From Blepharisma stoltei (taxonomy: Eukaryota > Ciliophora > Heterotrichea > Heterotrichida > Blepharismidae), in NCBI GenBank assembly GCA_914767885.1, contig CAJZBQ010000001.1:558001-622000 (forward strand): a stretch of 64,000 nt of DNA. Reading direction: 5' to 3'. Under the pieces are notes generated by a model, which was not told where the DNA came from, made no database searches, and was given only the letters and a program-made list of their open reading frames with translations. A program made the position numbers and the translations under genes. Positions 40,897-52,329 of this stretch are shown in pieces; the first letter of the stretch is position 1; each line of letters begins with the position of its first letter.

Positions 40897-42036
40897 TTAG
40901 TTGTTATTATGAATTTTTTTCAATTCATCCTCAGAAATTCCCCTTCTCTTTAAAGCGATGCTCATCTTTTCATATGAAATTGTCCCAGATTTATAACGAC
41001 TAACCACACAATCAATAAAAGATTTTTTAATTTTTTCTTCTTCTTTTTCTTTTTCTTCTTCTTCTATTTCGCTTATTGGCTTCCGAGATTTTAGTTCGCT
41101 GATCATTTTTTCTGAAACTTCGAAAAATTTCGTTTCATCAACTCCAGGAAAAGCATTATTTATTTCTTGTAAAATATTTCTATTTATATTAGAGATTTCT
41201 GAATCACATTTTTTAATTTCATCATTCACTTTTAATATATATTCATCAAAAGCTTTCAAATTATCCAATAAATATTTTTCTTTTCTGTTAAAATCATCAT
41301 AGCTTAAAAGAACTTCTATGCCCATTTGAAGAACAAGCAAACCTCCGCCAATTCACATGGATCATAATAATGAAAATAATGAAAATAATTCACCAACAAA
41401 ATCAACTATATAAATAGCTGTAGAAAGAATTGCCGGAACTTTATCTATATTGCTCAAGCATTTGAAAAATTGAGTTTGATCTTGTATAGTTAATGCCTGA
41501 TTATAATATTCCTAGCTCTGGGCGCTAGATCATCAGTTTAACATCAATTTTTTGAAGGGATATTGTGCACAAAGTTAGCTATAGTCAGGCATAAGCTATA
41601 AAGGCAATTTAGAAAATTCCATCACTGAATAAGAAGCTTGCGAATAATTTTCCTTTCTTTCTGTTTTATTTCATTGAAGTTGTTGAATTTCCTCAATACG
41701 GTTTATAATTTCGTTGAGTTTTTCAATTCTTTCATTTAATTTTCCGCAACGATCCTTGAGATCGTTTTTATGATTTTCAAGAATTTTTTCTTTATCCTGA
41801 AGGCTTTTTTCCAAATTATCAAATCTTGAGTATAGATTTCCACTTATTCAGCTTTTGAATTCCAAGTCACGATCTTCAAGCCACTTCATCAAGCCCGTTT
41901 TTTTACCGGAAGAATAAAATAAATATATCGAATTACAAATAGTCAAAATCTTTGTGAATGCACTAAATAAAGCTTTGCCCACACTCTTAGTAGCACTCAG
42001 CAGTTGATGCTTAATGAACTCTCATATTTTTTCCAT
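40897..42036 (-). CDS. Module gene B2: copy of A2, with an IES
   Basis: The conceptual protein is 341 residues. It begins M-E-K-I-W-E-F-I-K-H and follows A2 throughout, through four or more TGA-Trp codons. The only break is a 114-bp insert absent from A2; its removal gives L-P-L|Q-D-Q-T-Q-F-F against A2 I-P-L-Q-D-K-T-S-F-F. The second half has a Glu/Lys-rich expansion (E-E-E-E-K-E-K-E-E-E). Coil-hydrophobic-coil layout is conserved, which argues that the gene is under selection. Confidence 0.7.
41487..41600. other. IES in B2 with 21-bp terminal inverted repeats, absent from paralogue A2
   Basis: TA-bounded (41485-41486, 41599-41600). Ends TATAGTTAATGCCTGATTATA and, reversed, TATAGCTTATGCCTGACTATA form a terminal inverted repeat. 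The empty site in A2 at about 36038 shows the exact pre-insertion sequence, so this is a post-duplication insertion. Confidence 0.85.
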
Positions 42037-42230
42037 TCTACAAATATTTATATAAAAATGGTTTATAGAATCAAAGAAATCGACACTTCAATTCTATAAA
42101 TATTAAAAATAAAAATCGATTAAATATCTCTAATATATAGCAAAATTATGATTAAAGAATGACTTATAAAATTAGATAAATCAAGGCTCTCTGAATTATG
42201 ATAATCAATCCAGAGTAAGTTGAAATACGT

Positions 42231-43508
42231 TTATTGAGCATCCCTAATGCAATTTGCTTGTTTTATCTCTTCTAGAGTTTCTCTAATTAAACTCAAAGTA
42301 ATTAAAGGATAATCTCTGCGAGAGCCTTGGTAAATTCTATTTATTAATTCTTCATCGCTTTCTGATTTATTATGCGTATTTCTCATCATGGAAGCAATTA
42401 TTTCTTTAAGCTCTTTGCTTCTTTTGTATTCTAAATAAACACGCTCAACAACTTCAAAAGTCAATGTGCTATAAGATTCTTTTGATTTATCATAAACTTC
42501 ATGGATTAATTCTTCGCTATCATCAATTAAATCCTCCAAGTAACTGATAATTTTTTTAATTGAACTTTCCATTAATGCTTGATCTCATTGTTGATAGCTG
42601 GCCTTGACCATATCAATGACAGAATTAATAATATGATATATTTTAGAATAAACTGAATTCGAAATTCTAAGCTCTTCTCCAGCATGCACAATTTCTAATA
42701 CTTCTTCTTTTACAGCTCTAAATTCATTTTCCAAAGGTAATAAGTCTGTTATTGTCTTAGCATTTTTTTCATAAATCTCATAAAAATTATTTGCTAGCTT
42801 TTTTAAATTGTCAGTTAAGCTATCGCTAACTTTTTTAAGCATGTTGACTGCTTCTTCTAATTCCTCCTTTCTTTTTATAGCCTCTGTGAGCAATCTTTCA
42901 CTTTCTTCTTTCTTGTTTTTTGCTTTAGATATTGTATCGTAGGAGTCATAAATATTATAGAGAGCCATTCCAATGCTCCAACCGCATTTAAAACCTTTTC
43001 ATAAAGTTACATCTTTGACATCATAATGTCCATTTGTTGCTTTTTCAAAGTAAAAAAATCCACGTTTTAACTGGCTTGGGAATCCTTTAAGTACAGCCTC
43101 AGTCGAAATGCTTAATAGATTTCTCGTGCTTATAGTTTCAGGATTTGAATAATTTCCTCTCATTGTTTGGGTGTTTAAATTCATTTTATTGGAATTCGCT
43201 AACTTTTGCATATCAAGATGATCTTCTAAATGTGAAATGATGATTTCCATCTTACCTCTTAATCCCTTGTGCATTCTTATTTTATTCTCAATTTTTGATT
43301 TTTCTGATTCAAGCCTTTTAATTAAGTTATTGATGGTCTCTTCAAGTTTTTCAAGCTTATTAAAATTTTCTTTGGTGTCACTATCCCAGACGAGGGTTGC
43401 AAAATTGGATAAGCTAGCTACCATTCCAATAGCATCTGCAGCTATTCTTGCACCTTTCACATAAATCATTTTTATTATCAATTCTACAAAATTTAGTAAA
43501 ATTATCAT
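42231..43508 (-). CDS. Module gene B3: copy of A3
   Basis: The 425-residue protein is colinear with A3, reading through two TGA-Trp codons (T-L-W-K-G-F and Q-Q-W-D-Q). Hydrophobic N terminus, G-W-S-I-G-M-A-L-Y-N-I-Y segment, coiled coils and both C-terminal motifs (Y-S-T-L-T-F-E-V-V-E-R-V-Y and Y-P-L-I-T-L-S-L-I-R) are kept. Many substitutions but no disabling change, suggesting that both copies are used. Confidence 0.7.
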
Positions 43509-44868
43509 TATAACATATTTATAGAATCGATTTTAAATGAAATGCAAATTTATATTTATATATAGTTGATTTAATGCTCCACTTTTATAAAGTCGAAAAA
43601 CAGTGCTTTTTAGCACTTTGGCTTACCGAGAAAAGAAAGATCTTATTATATACTAATTTTTCTAAGAAAAGTCCAGTATTTTTAATTTCTTATCTGTTCG
43701 CTGGCACTTAGCTGGATTTTCTTAAACGTTAATTAATATGAGGATATCTGAAGCTCTACCTCAAAATAATTCCAATTATCGAAAATTAATAGATTATTTT
43801 ATCAAATGATGCCATCCATGCTTACCTGCTGATATCTATTTACCTTTTAGATATGAATTGCGGATAACTATTTAGAATAGTGTGTTGATATTTAATTGTA
43901 GAGCGACATTAGGCAAAATATTGAATTATGTGCTTGTTTGGTATGTGAAAGCAACACATGGACATTTTTAAAGGGTCATTACTGCATCGTTATGGATTGC
44001 GCAAAATTGAGTTGAATGACTATAATGCAAGGTTTGGTAGCAATTTTAGCTGCAATTTTGAGAGGAGTTCTATAATCTAATAATCCATACTCTAAAAGTT
44101 TAAATTTGACTAGGCAGGATATTAATGCTATAGATTTTTCATTCTATAATTACTTTAAAGGGAAATCTTTTGAATTTTTATGCAACACTGAGGCATATTT
44201 GACTAGAATAGATCTGTGTTTGTGATGATACTATAGGAGTAGAGAATGATGGCAAACATTCGTTATTAAGTGGCAATTATGGCCTGGTTGCAACTAATTA
44301 TTATAAAGCTTTTTTTATAATAATTACATAAAGTTATGGCCTAGGCATTCGGTTCAGTGAAGAGACAGTCCGTACTAATGCCAGCAAGAAAGTCTTTAAA
44401 ATCTTGTCAAAAAATTAAAACCGATCATATTTACCAAATGAAAATTAATTTGTCAAACATATTCAGCGAGCCAAATTTTATTTTAAAATGCATCTGGCAT
44501 TCAAAAGATGCTTCAAAAGACATAGTATTTCATGTGAATTTTTATTAGAGTTTTATAAGATAATGCACCACAAGCATCACAATTGCGTGCCACGAAACCA
44601 AAATACAATATCACGCAGCTCTCAGCATAAATTTCAGCCAAAACTACAATTATTTACCTATATAAAATTAATAAAATTAATATGAATTTAAATTATCATT
44701 CTTGCAAAGAAAATAGAAATCAGCTTTCAGATTTATTATGTATAATCGTAAAATATTGTTGCATGCTTTATAGAAATCTAAATAAGTAAATAGATTTCAA
44801 ATGTTTTCTAACAAAATTTATCAAATAAATCATAAAATACCAAAATATCTGAACTTAATATCGTAAAA
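43509..44868. other. Spacer upstream of B3 (duplicated) and before the histidine kinase gene
   Basis: To about 44660 it matches the spacer upstream of A3. The rest is AT-rich without features. Short open frames differ between copies and are not credible. Confidence 0.6.
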
Positions 44869-47031
44869 TTAATTTAAACGATTTAAATATTTTTGTATCG
44901 TCTCAATAATCACTTCAGAACTACAAGGCTTAACCAAGCACTCTGTCATTCCACTTTCATAGCATTTTTTCACATCATCACTTGAACTAAATGCCGAATA
45001 TCCAATAATCCACGGCACTCTCCTCAATCTCCCTCCTTCATACTTCTCATGAATAACCTTAGTCGCTTCTCACCCATCTAGCTCTGGCATACTGCAGTCC
45101 ATAATAACAACATAATACGGCTTATCTTTATTATCCATAGTCATCACACATTCTACCGCTTCTTTTCCATTGCAAGCTTCATTATATAAAATCTCATTTC
45201 TCGTCAGCAGTGAGCCAAGAATAATCCTATTAAAATCATTATCATCCACAATTAGTACCTTTGGGTATCTATTTCTTATATCATTATATGTAAAAAACTG
45301 AATGACTTTTAGAGGCTGCTTTTCTTCTTCAATTGTATAATCAGAGTCTTCTTCTTGAAAAGAGGACGGGGAGTTATTGGAATCAAACGCATTTATTGCA
45401 AAAGAAAATGTTGAGCCTTTACCAGGCTGTGAAGAAACATTAATGCATGTCCCTTCAAGTTCTTTTACAATGCGATTTGTTATGTGAAGGCCTAGTCCAC
45501 AGCCTTGAGGATTAATATTGGCAGTGTTTGAAGTGCTGAATTCTTCAAATAGCTTCAAAAGTTTATCATCAGGGATGCCAATTCCTGTGTCATTTACAAC
45601 TAATTTCAATTGTTCTTCAGCTGTCATCAGACAACAGATCTCGATTGAGCCTTTCATGGTGAATTTCAAAGCGTTACTTAGTAAGTTTAAGATAGCTTGG
45701 CTAAGTCTCAAAGGGTCTGTATAAACTCATTCAGGTAAATCTGGATCAAATCTTAAATTCAACTCTAAGTTTTTTTTTTGAGCTTGAAGTTTTATAAGGT
45801 CGCTTGTACTGGAAACCAGCTCTCTTATGCGAAATTTTGACTTTTGGATACTAAATACCCCAGCAAGCATTCTGGAATAGTCTAATAAATCATTAACTAA
45901 GGAAAGAAGCAGCTTAGAAGAAACCAGAATCATTTCAATTTTCTTGATTTGGCATTCATCAATAACAATTCTTAATTCTTCCAGCAATTCCTTCGCTAAA
46001 AATAATATCGCATTAATAGGGGTTCTTAGTTCATGAGACACCGATCTCAATAAAACCGTCTTAATCTTGTTTTCTGCATTAGTTTGCTCAAGTTGAATAA
46101 TTTGATTAGCATTTTTTGCATATATAATTAATGCTACTTTTTTATTTTCCCACAAAATTTTTGTCGCTTTTCACTCAATATTGATGTCCCTCTCCATCGA
46201 AATCCCTAGCATCACTTCATGGTTAAATTCATAATTAAAAATAAATTGAATATCATCAATTAGCCTATTTGAATTTGTTAAAGTCGAATATTTTTTATCT
46301 TTTGTATATTCTATATCTTGAAGCAAAGAAATTACTTCTTCTTTAGAGCAAGAAAGTAGTCTTAGAATATTGGGGTTAAAATATTCAATTTTATTTGGTC
46401 TTGAAATTACTAGAATTCCATCAGGGCATCCATTGATTACGATACCTAGTCTGCTTTCGGCTTTCTCTAATTCTTTCCAATATATGAACCTCTCTTGAGA
46501 AGCCCGCAAGCGAAGGTAAGAAATCAAGTTAAAAATGATGAAAATATAGAGAATTGTCATGTAAATAGAAAGATTTTGTATATAATTCAAATTTTCTGGA
46601 AAAGAGTTTATATAGTATCAAAGCACTATATGTCGTCCATATATTAGATTTTTAAGCCAGATTTGTTGAATAAATGGTAGCTCTAGGTGTTTCACGATTA
46701 AGCAGGCTAGCATTTCAAAAAGGATTTTATGTTCTATGCTGAAAAATAAAGAATGATAAAAAAGTGCTAAGCTTGCCAGCTCTGCGTATAATAAAGACGA
46801 AATTGCTTTATAAATGGCTTTCTTGTTTTTTAGAAATTTTACAATTAAAAAGGTCATTGTGTGAATCCCTATAAAAGGGGCTACAAAGACTGGGAAAGTT
46901 TTGTCATAAAACAAAAAGCTGAGAGACCAGACTAGCAGAATAATAGCCATAGAGAGGTAGATATACTTCTTTAAAATTTGAAAAGTCTCATTCACCTCTT
47001 CTTCCCACCAACTATTTTGGAAATCAGTCAT
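44869..47031 (-). CDS. Hybrid sensor histidine kinase, membrane-bound
   Basis: The 720-residue protein has an N-terminal membrane region of about six hydrophobic helices (residues 20-185), a PAS-like sensor (I-V-I-N-G-C-P-D-G-I-L-V-I, about 210-260), HisKA with the phospho-accepting His in S-V-S-H-E-L-R-T-P-I-N-A, HATPase (N-L-L-S-N-A-L-K-F, D-T-G-I-G-I-P, G-C-G-L-G-L) and a receiver domain (V-D-D-N-D, phospho-acceptor Asp in V-V-I-M-D-C-S-M-P-E-L-D-G, L-V-K-P). All catalytic residues are present, so it can autophosphorylate and pass phosphate to its own receiver. Four frames fuse through TGA-Trp. Ciliates carry expanded families of such kinases; the ligand is not deducible. Confidence 0.92.
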
Positions 47032-47062
47032 TTAATAATAATTAATTTATTTATATTTAATT

Positions 47063-47290
47063 ATACTAAATTCCTGGGGATAGCGCGGAATACGCTATCC
47101 CCAGGACAAACCGGGATCGGATCCACACATGGAACGGGGGTTCCATGTGTGGATCCATTTTTGACATGTGAGATATTTACTTTCACGTGTCAAAAATGGA
47201 TCCACACATGGAACCCTTGTTCCATGTGGGATCCGATCCCGGTTGGTCCTGGGGATAGCGTATTCCGCGCTATCCCCAGGAATTTTCTAT
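47063..47290. mobile_element. Near-perfect ~215-bp palindromic MITE, intergenic
   Basis: Arms start AAATTCCTGGGGATAGCGCGG and contain nested inverted blocks (CCATGTGTGGATCC twice per element). TA on each side (47063-47064, 47289-47290). Single copy here, 30 bp upstream of the histidine kinase start. Unusually GC-rich. Confidence 0.8.
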
Positions 47291-48026
47291 ATATAATTAC
47301 GTGCTTTTTATATTTATAATAAATGAACAATATCTAACAAAAAATAGAGTTTAAGCATTAATTCTAAGCTTTAGTTTTTATAAATAGCATGGGAAATTAG
47401 GATTTAATTATACTGACATTAATATCAATTATCATATTCAATTAGATTGATGCCAGAAAGAAAATAAATTATTTTGGAATTATTAATTTCTGAGAGAAAA
47501 ATAAATTAATAAGTCAATTAATTTTTAATCAGATTTATAAAAATGCGGTCTGTGTTATCGCAATATGGCAAATGAAATTCTATTGAAAGTCACAATTTAT
47601 TTTCTTGAAAAGAAAATTCTTAAATTTATGTTTTTTTATTTTTTTGGAAAGATTGAGACTCAATTTGCATTTTTAGAGATTTCATTGCCATTATTGAAGA
47701 ATTATTTTTTAATTTTAGACCGACTGAATTAAGATATTATAAATAATGATAATTATATCAGGTTATTTATTTTAGTAATTCTGTTCTTGATGGCTTGAGC
47801 ATATGACAAAACATTCGCATTTTAGATTATCTTTAATTTTTATATAGCTCGCAGCTTAATAGGACCTTTTTAAAATATCACAGATTTGATAATCAGAATA
47901 CGCCATTAAAAGAGGGTAATTCCTTCTTATAATAAGATGAGAATTAGTAGAAATATAATTTAGAGGGTAAATAGATTTTAATTCTATCAATATTAATAAT
48001 TTATATCAATAATTTTATCGTCAAAA
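47291..48026. other. AT-rich spacer
   Basis: About 730 bp with no open frame, repeat or hairpin that I can support. Confidence 0.55.
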
Positions 48027-48640
48027 TTATACTTGATATTTCAATCTTCTTCTACCATAGTCTTTCCATAGCCCTGTAAGTTCTTCTCTAACTCCCCCCC
48101 CCCCCTCCGTGAGCGAACAAAACCATTAGAAAAAATCGCCATTTTTTGACCAAAAAAACCCACCCTCCGTGAGTGAACAAAAATATTTTTAATAGAAAAA
48201 ATTTTAATAGAAAAAAATTTTGCTATATAAGTGATAATTAGTATAATGAAATCTAGAGCTAATTCTGTTTAATTTTAAACAAATTGCGTTTTAAAACATA
48301 AATTTTGCAAATTAAATTAGTATTTGCTTCCCAATTTTTGCAAATTAGGATTTTTTTTTAAATTTCGAAAAAAATATTTTTTATAAAATTTATATATAAA
48401 ATTTTTTTAAAAAAAAAAAATTAACCCCCCTCCGTGAGTGAACAAAATTTTTTTGTTCGCTCACGGAGGGGGGGGGGGAGTAAGCTTTTTATTTTCATTT
48501 AAAAGTTCTTCATAATCCTTTTCCCCACCTCCGATTTTCCCTAATTGGTCTTTTAAATCCTCATTTTGTTTCTTAAGCGTGAAAATTGACTGTTCGTTTA
48601 TTTGCAATTTTAAGTCATATTCTTTTCTTAATTCTTCCAT
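48027..48640 (-). CDS. Small coiled-coil protein interrupted by a poly-C MITE
   Basis: After removal of the 392-bp element the protein has 73 residues: M-E-E-L-R-K-E-Y-D-L-K-L-Q, a coiled coil with K-K-Q-N-E-D-L-K-D-Q-L, a G-G-G-E-K-D-Y hinge, and E-N-K-K-L|R-E-E-L-T-G-L-W-K-D-Y-G-R-R-R. The two parts make one continuous heptad pattern, which supports the join. One family-typical Trp is tgg. The gene is too short to assign; likely an adaptor or a subunit of a ciliary or trafficking complex. Confidence 0.65.
48091..48482. mobile_element. Poly-C MITE acting as IES inside the small coiled-coil gene
   Basis: Full-length family member (ends ACTCCCCCC... and ...GGGGGGAG, TA 48089-48090 and 48481-48482), almost identical to the intergenic copies at 17153 and 24361. 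Because the same MITE occurs in and between genes, its coding copies must be removed precisely. Excision gives aag-ctT-Aga-gaa on the minus strand. Confidence 0.85.
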
Positions 48641-48694
48641 CTTTTTTGGTAAAATTTATTACGAAATTAACCCATATTTAATTTATCATTAAAA

Positions 48695-49744
48695 TCATTT
48701 TTTAAGCAAAAATATGCACAATCCCCATCTTTTTTTTTGAGAATACTTCTTATGCTGCTCGCCTTCAACTAATTTTGCTTCCACATCTTTCATGCAATTT
48801 TCGAATTTTTCTGCATATGCATTTTTCACAGTATTTAATTGTGTTTTAAACACGTCAATTAATTTTTCTTTGAAGTTTTCCATTGGGTTTACCTGGGTCT
48901 TCAATGAAGCCATTTCTTGCTGCAGCATAAAAATTTGTTTTTCCGCATTTTCTTTATACGATATAAACTGTGTTTGCAGTATGATTAAAGCTTTATCATA
49001 TTTCTGGGCTTGTTTTCTTAATAATGCTTTTACTTCAGAATTTATATTTCTTGGTATATTATTTTCTTTGTTTTCTGTCGAGCATTGCAAAGGTTTATCA
49101 ATTAATACTTTGCATTGGGGGCCAATTATAGAGCTTTCATCAAGTCTTGAATATGTTTTTTGGTTTGCAACTGGGGAAAGCTGCAATGTATTATTTTCCC
49201 ACTCTTTTTCTGCTTCCTGTTCTAGCATTTTAATTAGCTGAAAACTTTCGTCTTCTCCCGCAATTGTTACAGGCTGCTGATTTTTTGAAGAAATTTCACA
49301 GCCAATAGCTGAAAGATTGAGACTTGCCTGTTCTGAATCTTCTTCAAGAAGTGAGTCAAGTGGAAGCTTAGGGATTCTGGGCTTTTTCGAGTTCCCAAAA
49401 GTTTGAAGTTCTTCGTTGCTTTCTGGGTAGCCAAGAAGCCCGGACATATTTCGAGTCGCTTGTCGAGAAGACGAGAGAGGCTCAAACTGATGGTTCAATG
49501 CTTGTCTTGAGGTATATCTTTCACTTTGTTCGATACCAAAATTAGGTGTGCATGATCGCCTGCTAGTAGAAACTGGCTGCTTGGAATCGAATGATTTTAC
49601 ACTTTGAATGGAATTCTCAAGAATATTGTGATCGCATCGGTAGGCGCGGGGCTGAGAAAGATCGCGGTGCTGAGAAGAAAGCTTTGATGTATTTATTGAC
49701 TGATTTTGAGTGAGCATAACGCTTTTGCTGTGAATCCCGGACAT
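48695..49744 (-). CDS. Disordered protein with C-terminal coiled coil
   Basis: The 349-residue protein (MSGIHSKSVMLTQNQS) has a Ser/Gln/Arg-rich disordered first half, an acidic patch (L-L-E-E-D-S-E-Q-A), and a coiled coil from about 240 to 330 (K-A-L-L-R-K-Q-A-Q-K-Y-D-K-A-L-I-I-L). It ends K-K-R-W-G-L-C-I-F-L-L-K-K. No TGA codons, no IES. Not recognised. Confidence 0.62.
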   Translation of the reverse strand: MSGIHSKSVMLTQNQSINTSKLSSQHRDLSQPRAYRCDHNILENSIQSVKSFDSKQPVSTSRRSCTPNFGIEQSERYTSRQALNHQFEPLSSSRQATRNMSGLLGYPESNEELQTFGNSKKPRIPKLPLDSLLEEDSEQASLNLSAIGCEISSKNQQPVTIAGEDESFQLIKMLEQEAEKEWENNTLQLSPVANQKTYSRLDESSIIGPQCKVLIDKPLQCSTENKENNIPRNINSEVKALLRKQAQKYDKALIILQTQFISYKENAEKQIFMLQQEMASLKTQVNPMENFKEKLIDVFKTQLNTVKNAYAEKFENCMKDVEAKLVEGEQHKKYSQKKRWGLCIFLLKK

Positions 49745-49925
49745 TATTTGAATTTAATAAATTCATAAAAAGATGTTAAAAAAAGTCATCAAATAATTTT
49801 ATGATTTTTTTTAAAAATCTAGGTTTATTTGCATTGTGAAATATTTATACACAAAAATCATAATTAATCTTATGCTAAAAGAATTTATATCCATATTTCT
49901 CTTTTTACCATAATAATTTCTTTAT

Positions 49926-52313
49926 ATGCTGAGATTAAGCCGACTCCTGAGGCTTCAATCCACTATAAAGACTTACTCTAAAGAAATCATCAAACAAATG
50001 AGGAGTGAAATCGATGCAAAACTAATGAAAAGTAGAAACTTAGAAATGGGAAGCGACATTCTTGCCCATGAAAATCTTAATTTATATCAAAAAGTGTATG
50101 GCCTATCTGTTTTAGATGAGAAATATGCAAACAAATCTCTTGAAGGAAACCCAAAAGCGATCTATAAAGTCTTCGATCAAATTAAACAAAACATCAAAAG
50201 TCTAGACCCTTTAAGTCTATTAGAGTTTACCCAGTTTCTTTCTAAACATTGAGAAACAGAGTTATTCCGACTAAATAAAGATATTGACAAAAAAAATCTC
50301 ATAGATCAAACAAATGAACTGTTTTCATCATTTACTGCCTCTCAATTGATTTCTTTATTTAAAAGCTTAAATGACATAAAAGTCAACATCAAGATGTTAA
50401 ATGATGAAATAGAAAAGATAGTTATTATGTCACCTAATGATTTATCTGTAAAACAAATTTCTGAAATTATTTCGGGATATGGGAATAGAAACTTTACCAC
50501 ATACAAGTATGTTTTAGATGTGCTACTAGAAAGATTATCAAAGTTCAAAATTTCTGAAATTGATTGTGATTCTGCGCTGAGGATTCTTGAGGCTTTGACT
50601 TTTGCATATAAAAATGCTTATAACAAAATATTGATAAATGATTTTTTAAGAATTTTGGAGCCATCTATGAGATATTGGAATGATTATCAGCTGCTTTCAG
50701 CTGCATCTATTTTGAGCAGGATAGAGCTTGTACCAATAAAACTAACTTATTCAGTCTGGTCAGAAATTTTAAAAATTTTAGAGGCAAATGAAAATTTAGA
50801 CATTAGCTTTCATATTAAAGTTCTGAAAATAAAACTGCAAAAAGATAGGATTAGCCCATACATGGAATCTTGCAAGCTTGCACTTGATTTAGCACTCAAA
50901 GCAGAGCATATAGGAGAAAATGATTATTTACAAATTTTAGAAAGTGCTAAAGCCGAATTACTCTCCTATGAAAATGCTCTTTTATTAAAAAGTCATTTAA
51001 AAAATATTCAGTTTAGGCGACCTCAAAACTTTTTCAAAGTAATTAAATATTCATCACTTCTAACATTCCAAAGTGATGGGAAAATCTATTCGATGGATTC
51101 TTTAATATCACTTTTCGATCTTCCTTTGCTTTCAAGCAGCAGCATTCCTGATAATTTTTTTGAAAAAATTATGATATTGGACAACATTTTAACTACAAAA
51201 AATTACGAAAATAAAATTCTCAAAAAATATGCAGACGATATTCTAAATCAAATATCTATGCAATGCTCAAACGATTTTTGGATTAAACAATTTATTACAG
51301 CATATAATAGATGCTTTGATTTTGAGCTGTCCACAGCTACCATACAATTTTTAAAACCTCTCAATAAAATGATGCAGAGCTCCCTTATTTCACAAATAAT
51401 TGGTGATCCTGATGATAAAACCTTATTATGTGCGATAAATGTTCTCGGCCCAGATTCTGAAGAATGGCAACATTTCAAAAAAAAATATGACCCACTCTTT
51501 ACTCAAAATCAAATATACCATGCAATTGAGTGTCTCAATAAATCATTTGCAAAAATCAATGAAATACTATCTATACCAGAACTTCAATCGCCAGGATTAT
51601 TAAAAAGTGCTGCTAGCAAAATACATATTGCAACTACAAAGGAATTTAATGATTTTTTGATTATTTTAAATAAATATCCTGCAAAAGAATTTATAAGCAA
51701 AATCAATTTAATTTTAATACCTGAACTTTCGCATAAAATTTCGCTGGAAGGAGACTTATCATTGATGTCTGAGTTATTTGAAAAATGCTCTACTGAAATA
51801 TACCAATTAAATTCCAGTGAATTTAAAAATGAAGCGATTTGACGATTTTTGTATTTAATGGCACAAGCACAAAAATTAAATGAGAACCTTGCCAATAAAA
51901 TTATTTCAAATACTGACATAAATTTTAAACAAAAACATTATATATATCCAGTAATTCAAGCAGCTTCAAACCAAGAAAGGGTCGAGCAATTGCTAAAAGA
52001 GTCTCTGCTGAAAGGTACGCAATTTCAAGAGCTCATAAATGCCATTAAAGAAATACTTGCAAACCCCAGAAAAGAATTTATTGATGAAATATTAATCAAT
52101 GAAATAAATAAAAGACAGTTTAATTACTCAAATTTCGACCTATTTTGTTTTAATAGGGCCCTACAGACTTTAGAAAATCGTAAGCAAGAATATAAAAAAC
52201 TATTTGACTGTTTAGTTAATTTATTTGTAGATGCTGTGAATAAAAATATAAGAAAACTGGATATGAATGAAGTAGTAAACTTATTTGAGTTTAAGTTTAT
52301 TAAATTACTCTAG
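49926..52313 (+). CDS. Large helical-repeat protein, probably mitochondrial
   Basis: The 795-residue protein (two TGA-Trp, near 50251 and 51840) starts MLRLSRLLRLQSTIKTYS, a convincing mitochondrial presequence. The rest is a series of paired helices with no obvious PPR or TPR consensus but similar periodicity (L-S-V-K-Q-I-S-E-I-I-S-G-Y-G-N, N-D-Y-Q-L-L-S-A-A-S-I-L-S), resembling the divergent helical-repeat RNA-binding proteins of mitochondria (RAP/FAST-kinase type). No RAP domain is visible within this span. A possible continuation lies after the TAG (next entry). RNA metabolism is a guess from layout only. Confidence 0.6.
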
Positions 52314-52329
52314 CACTACGGTTCCTTAA

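Larger units (their letters stand above)
39557..44660. repeat. Segmental duplication, unit B
   Basis: Second copy of the module. It is longer than unit A mainly because of insertions in B1 and B2 (71, 51 and 114 bp). Confidence 0.85.
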
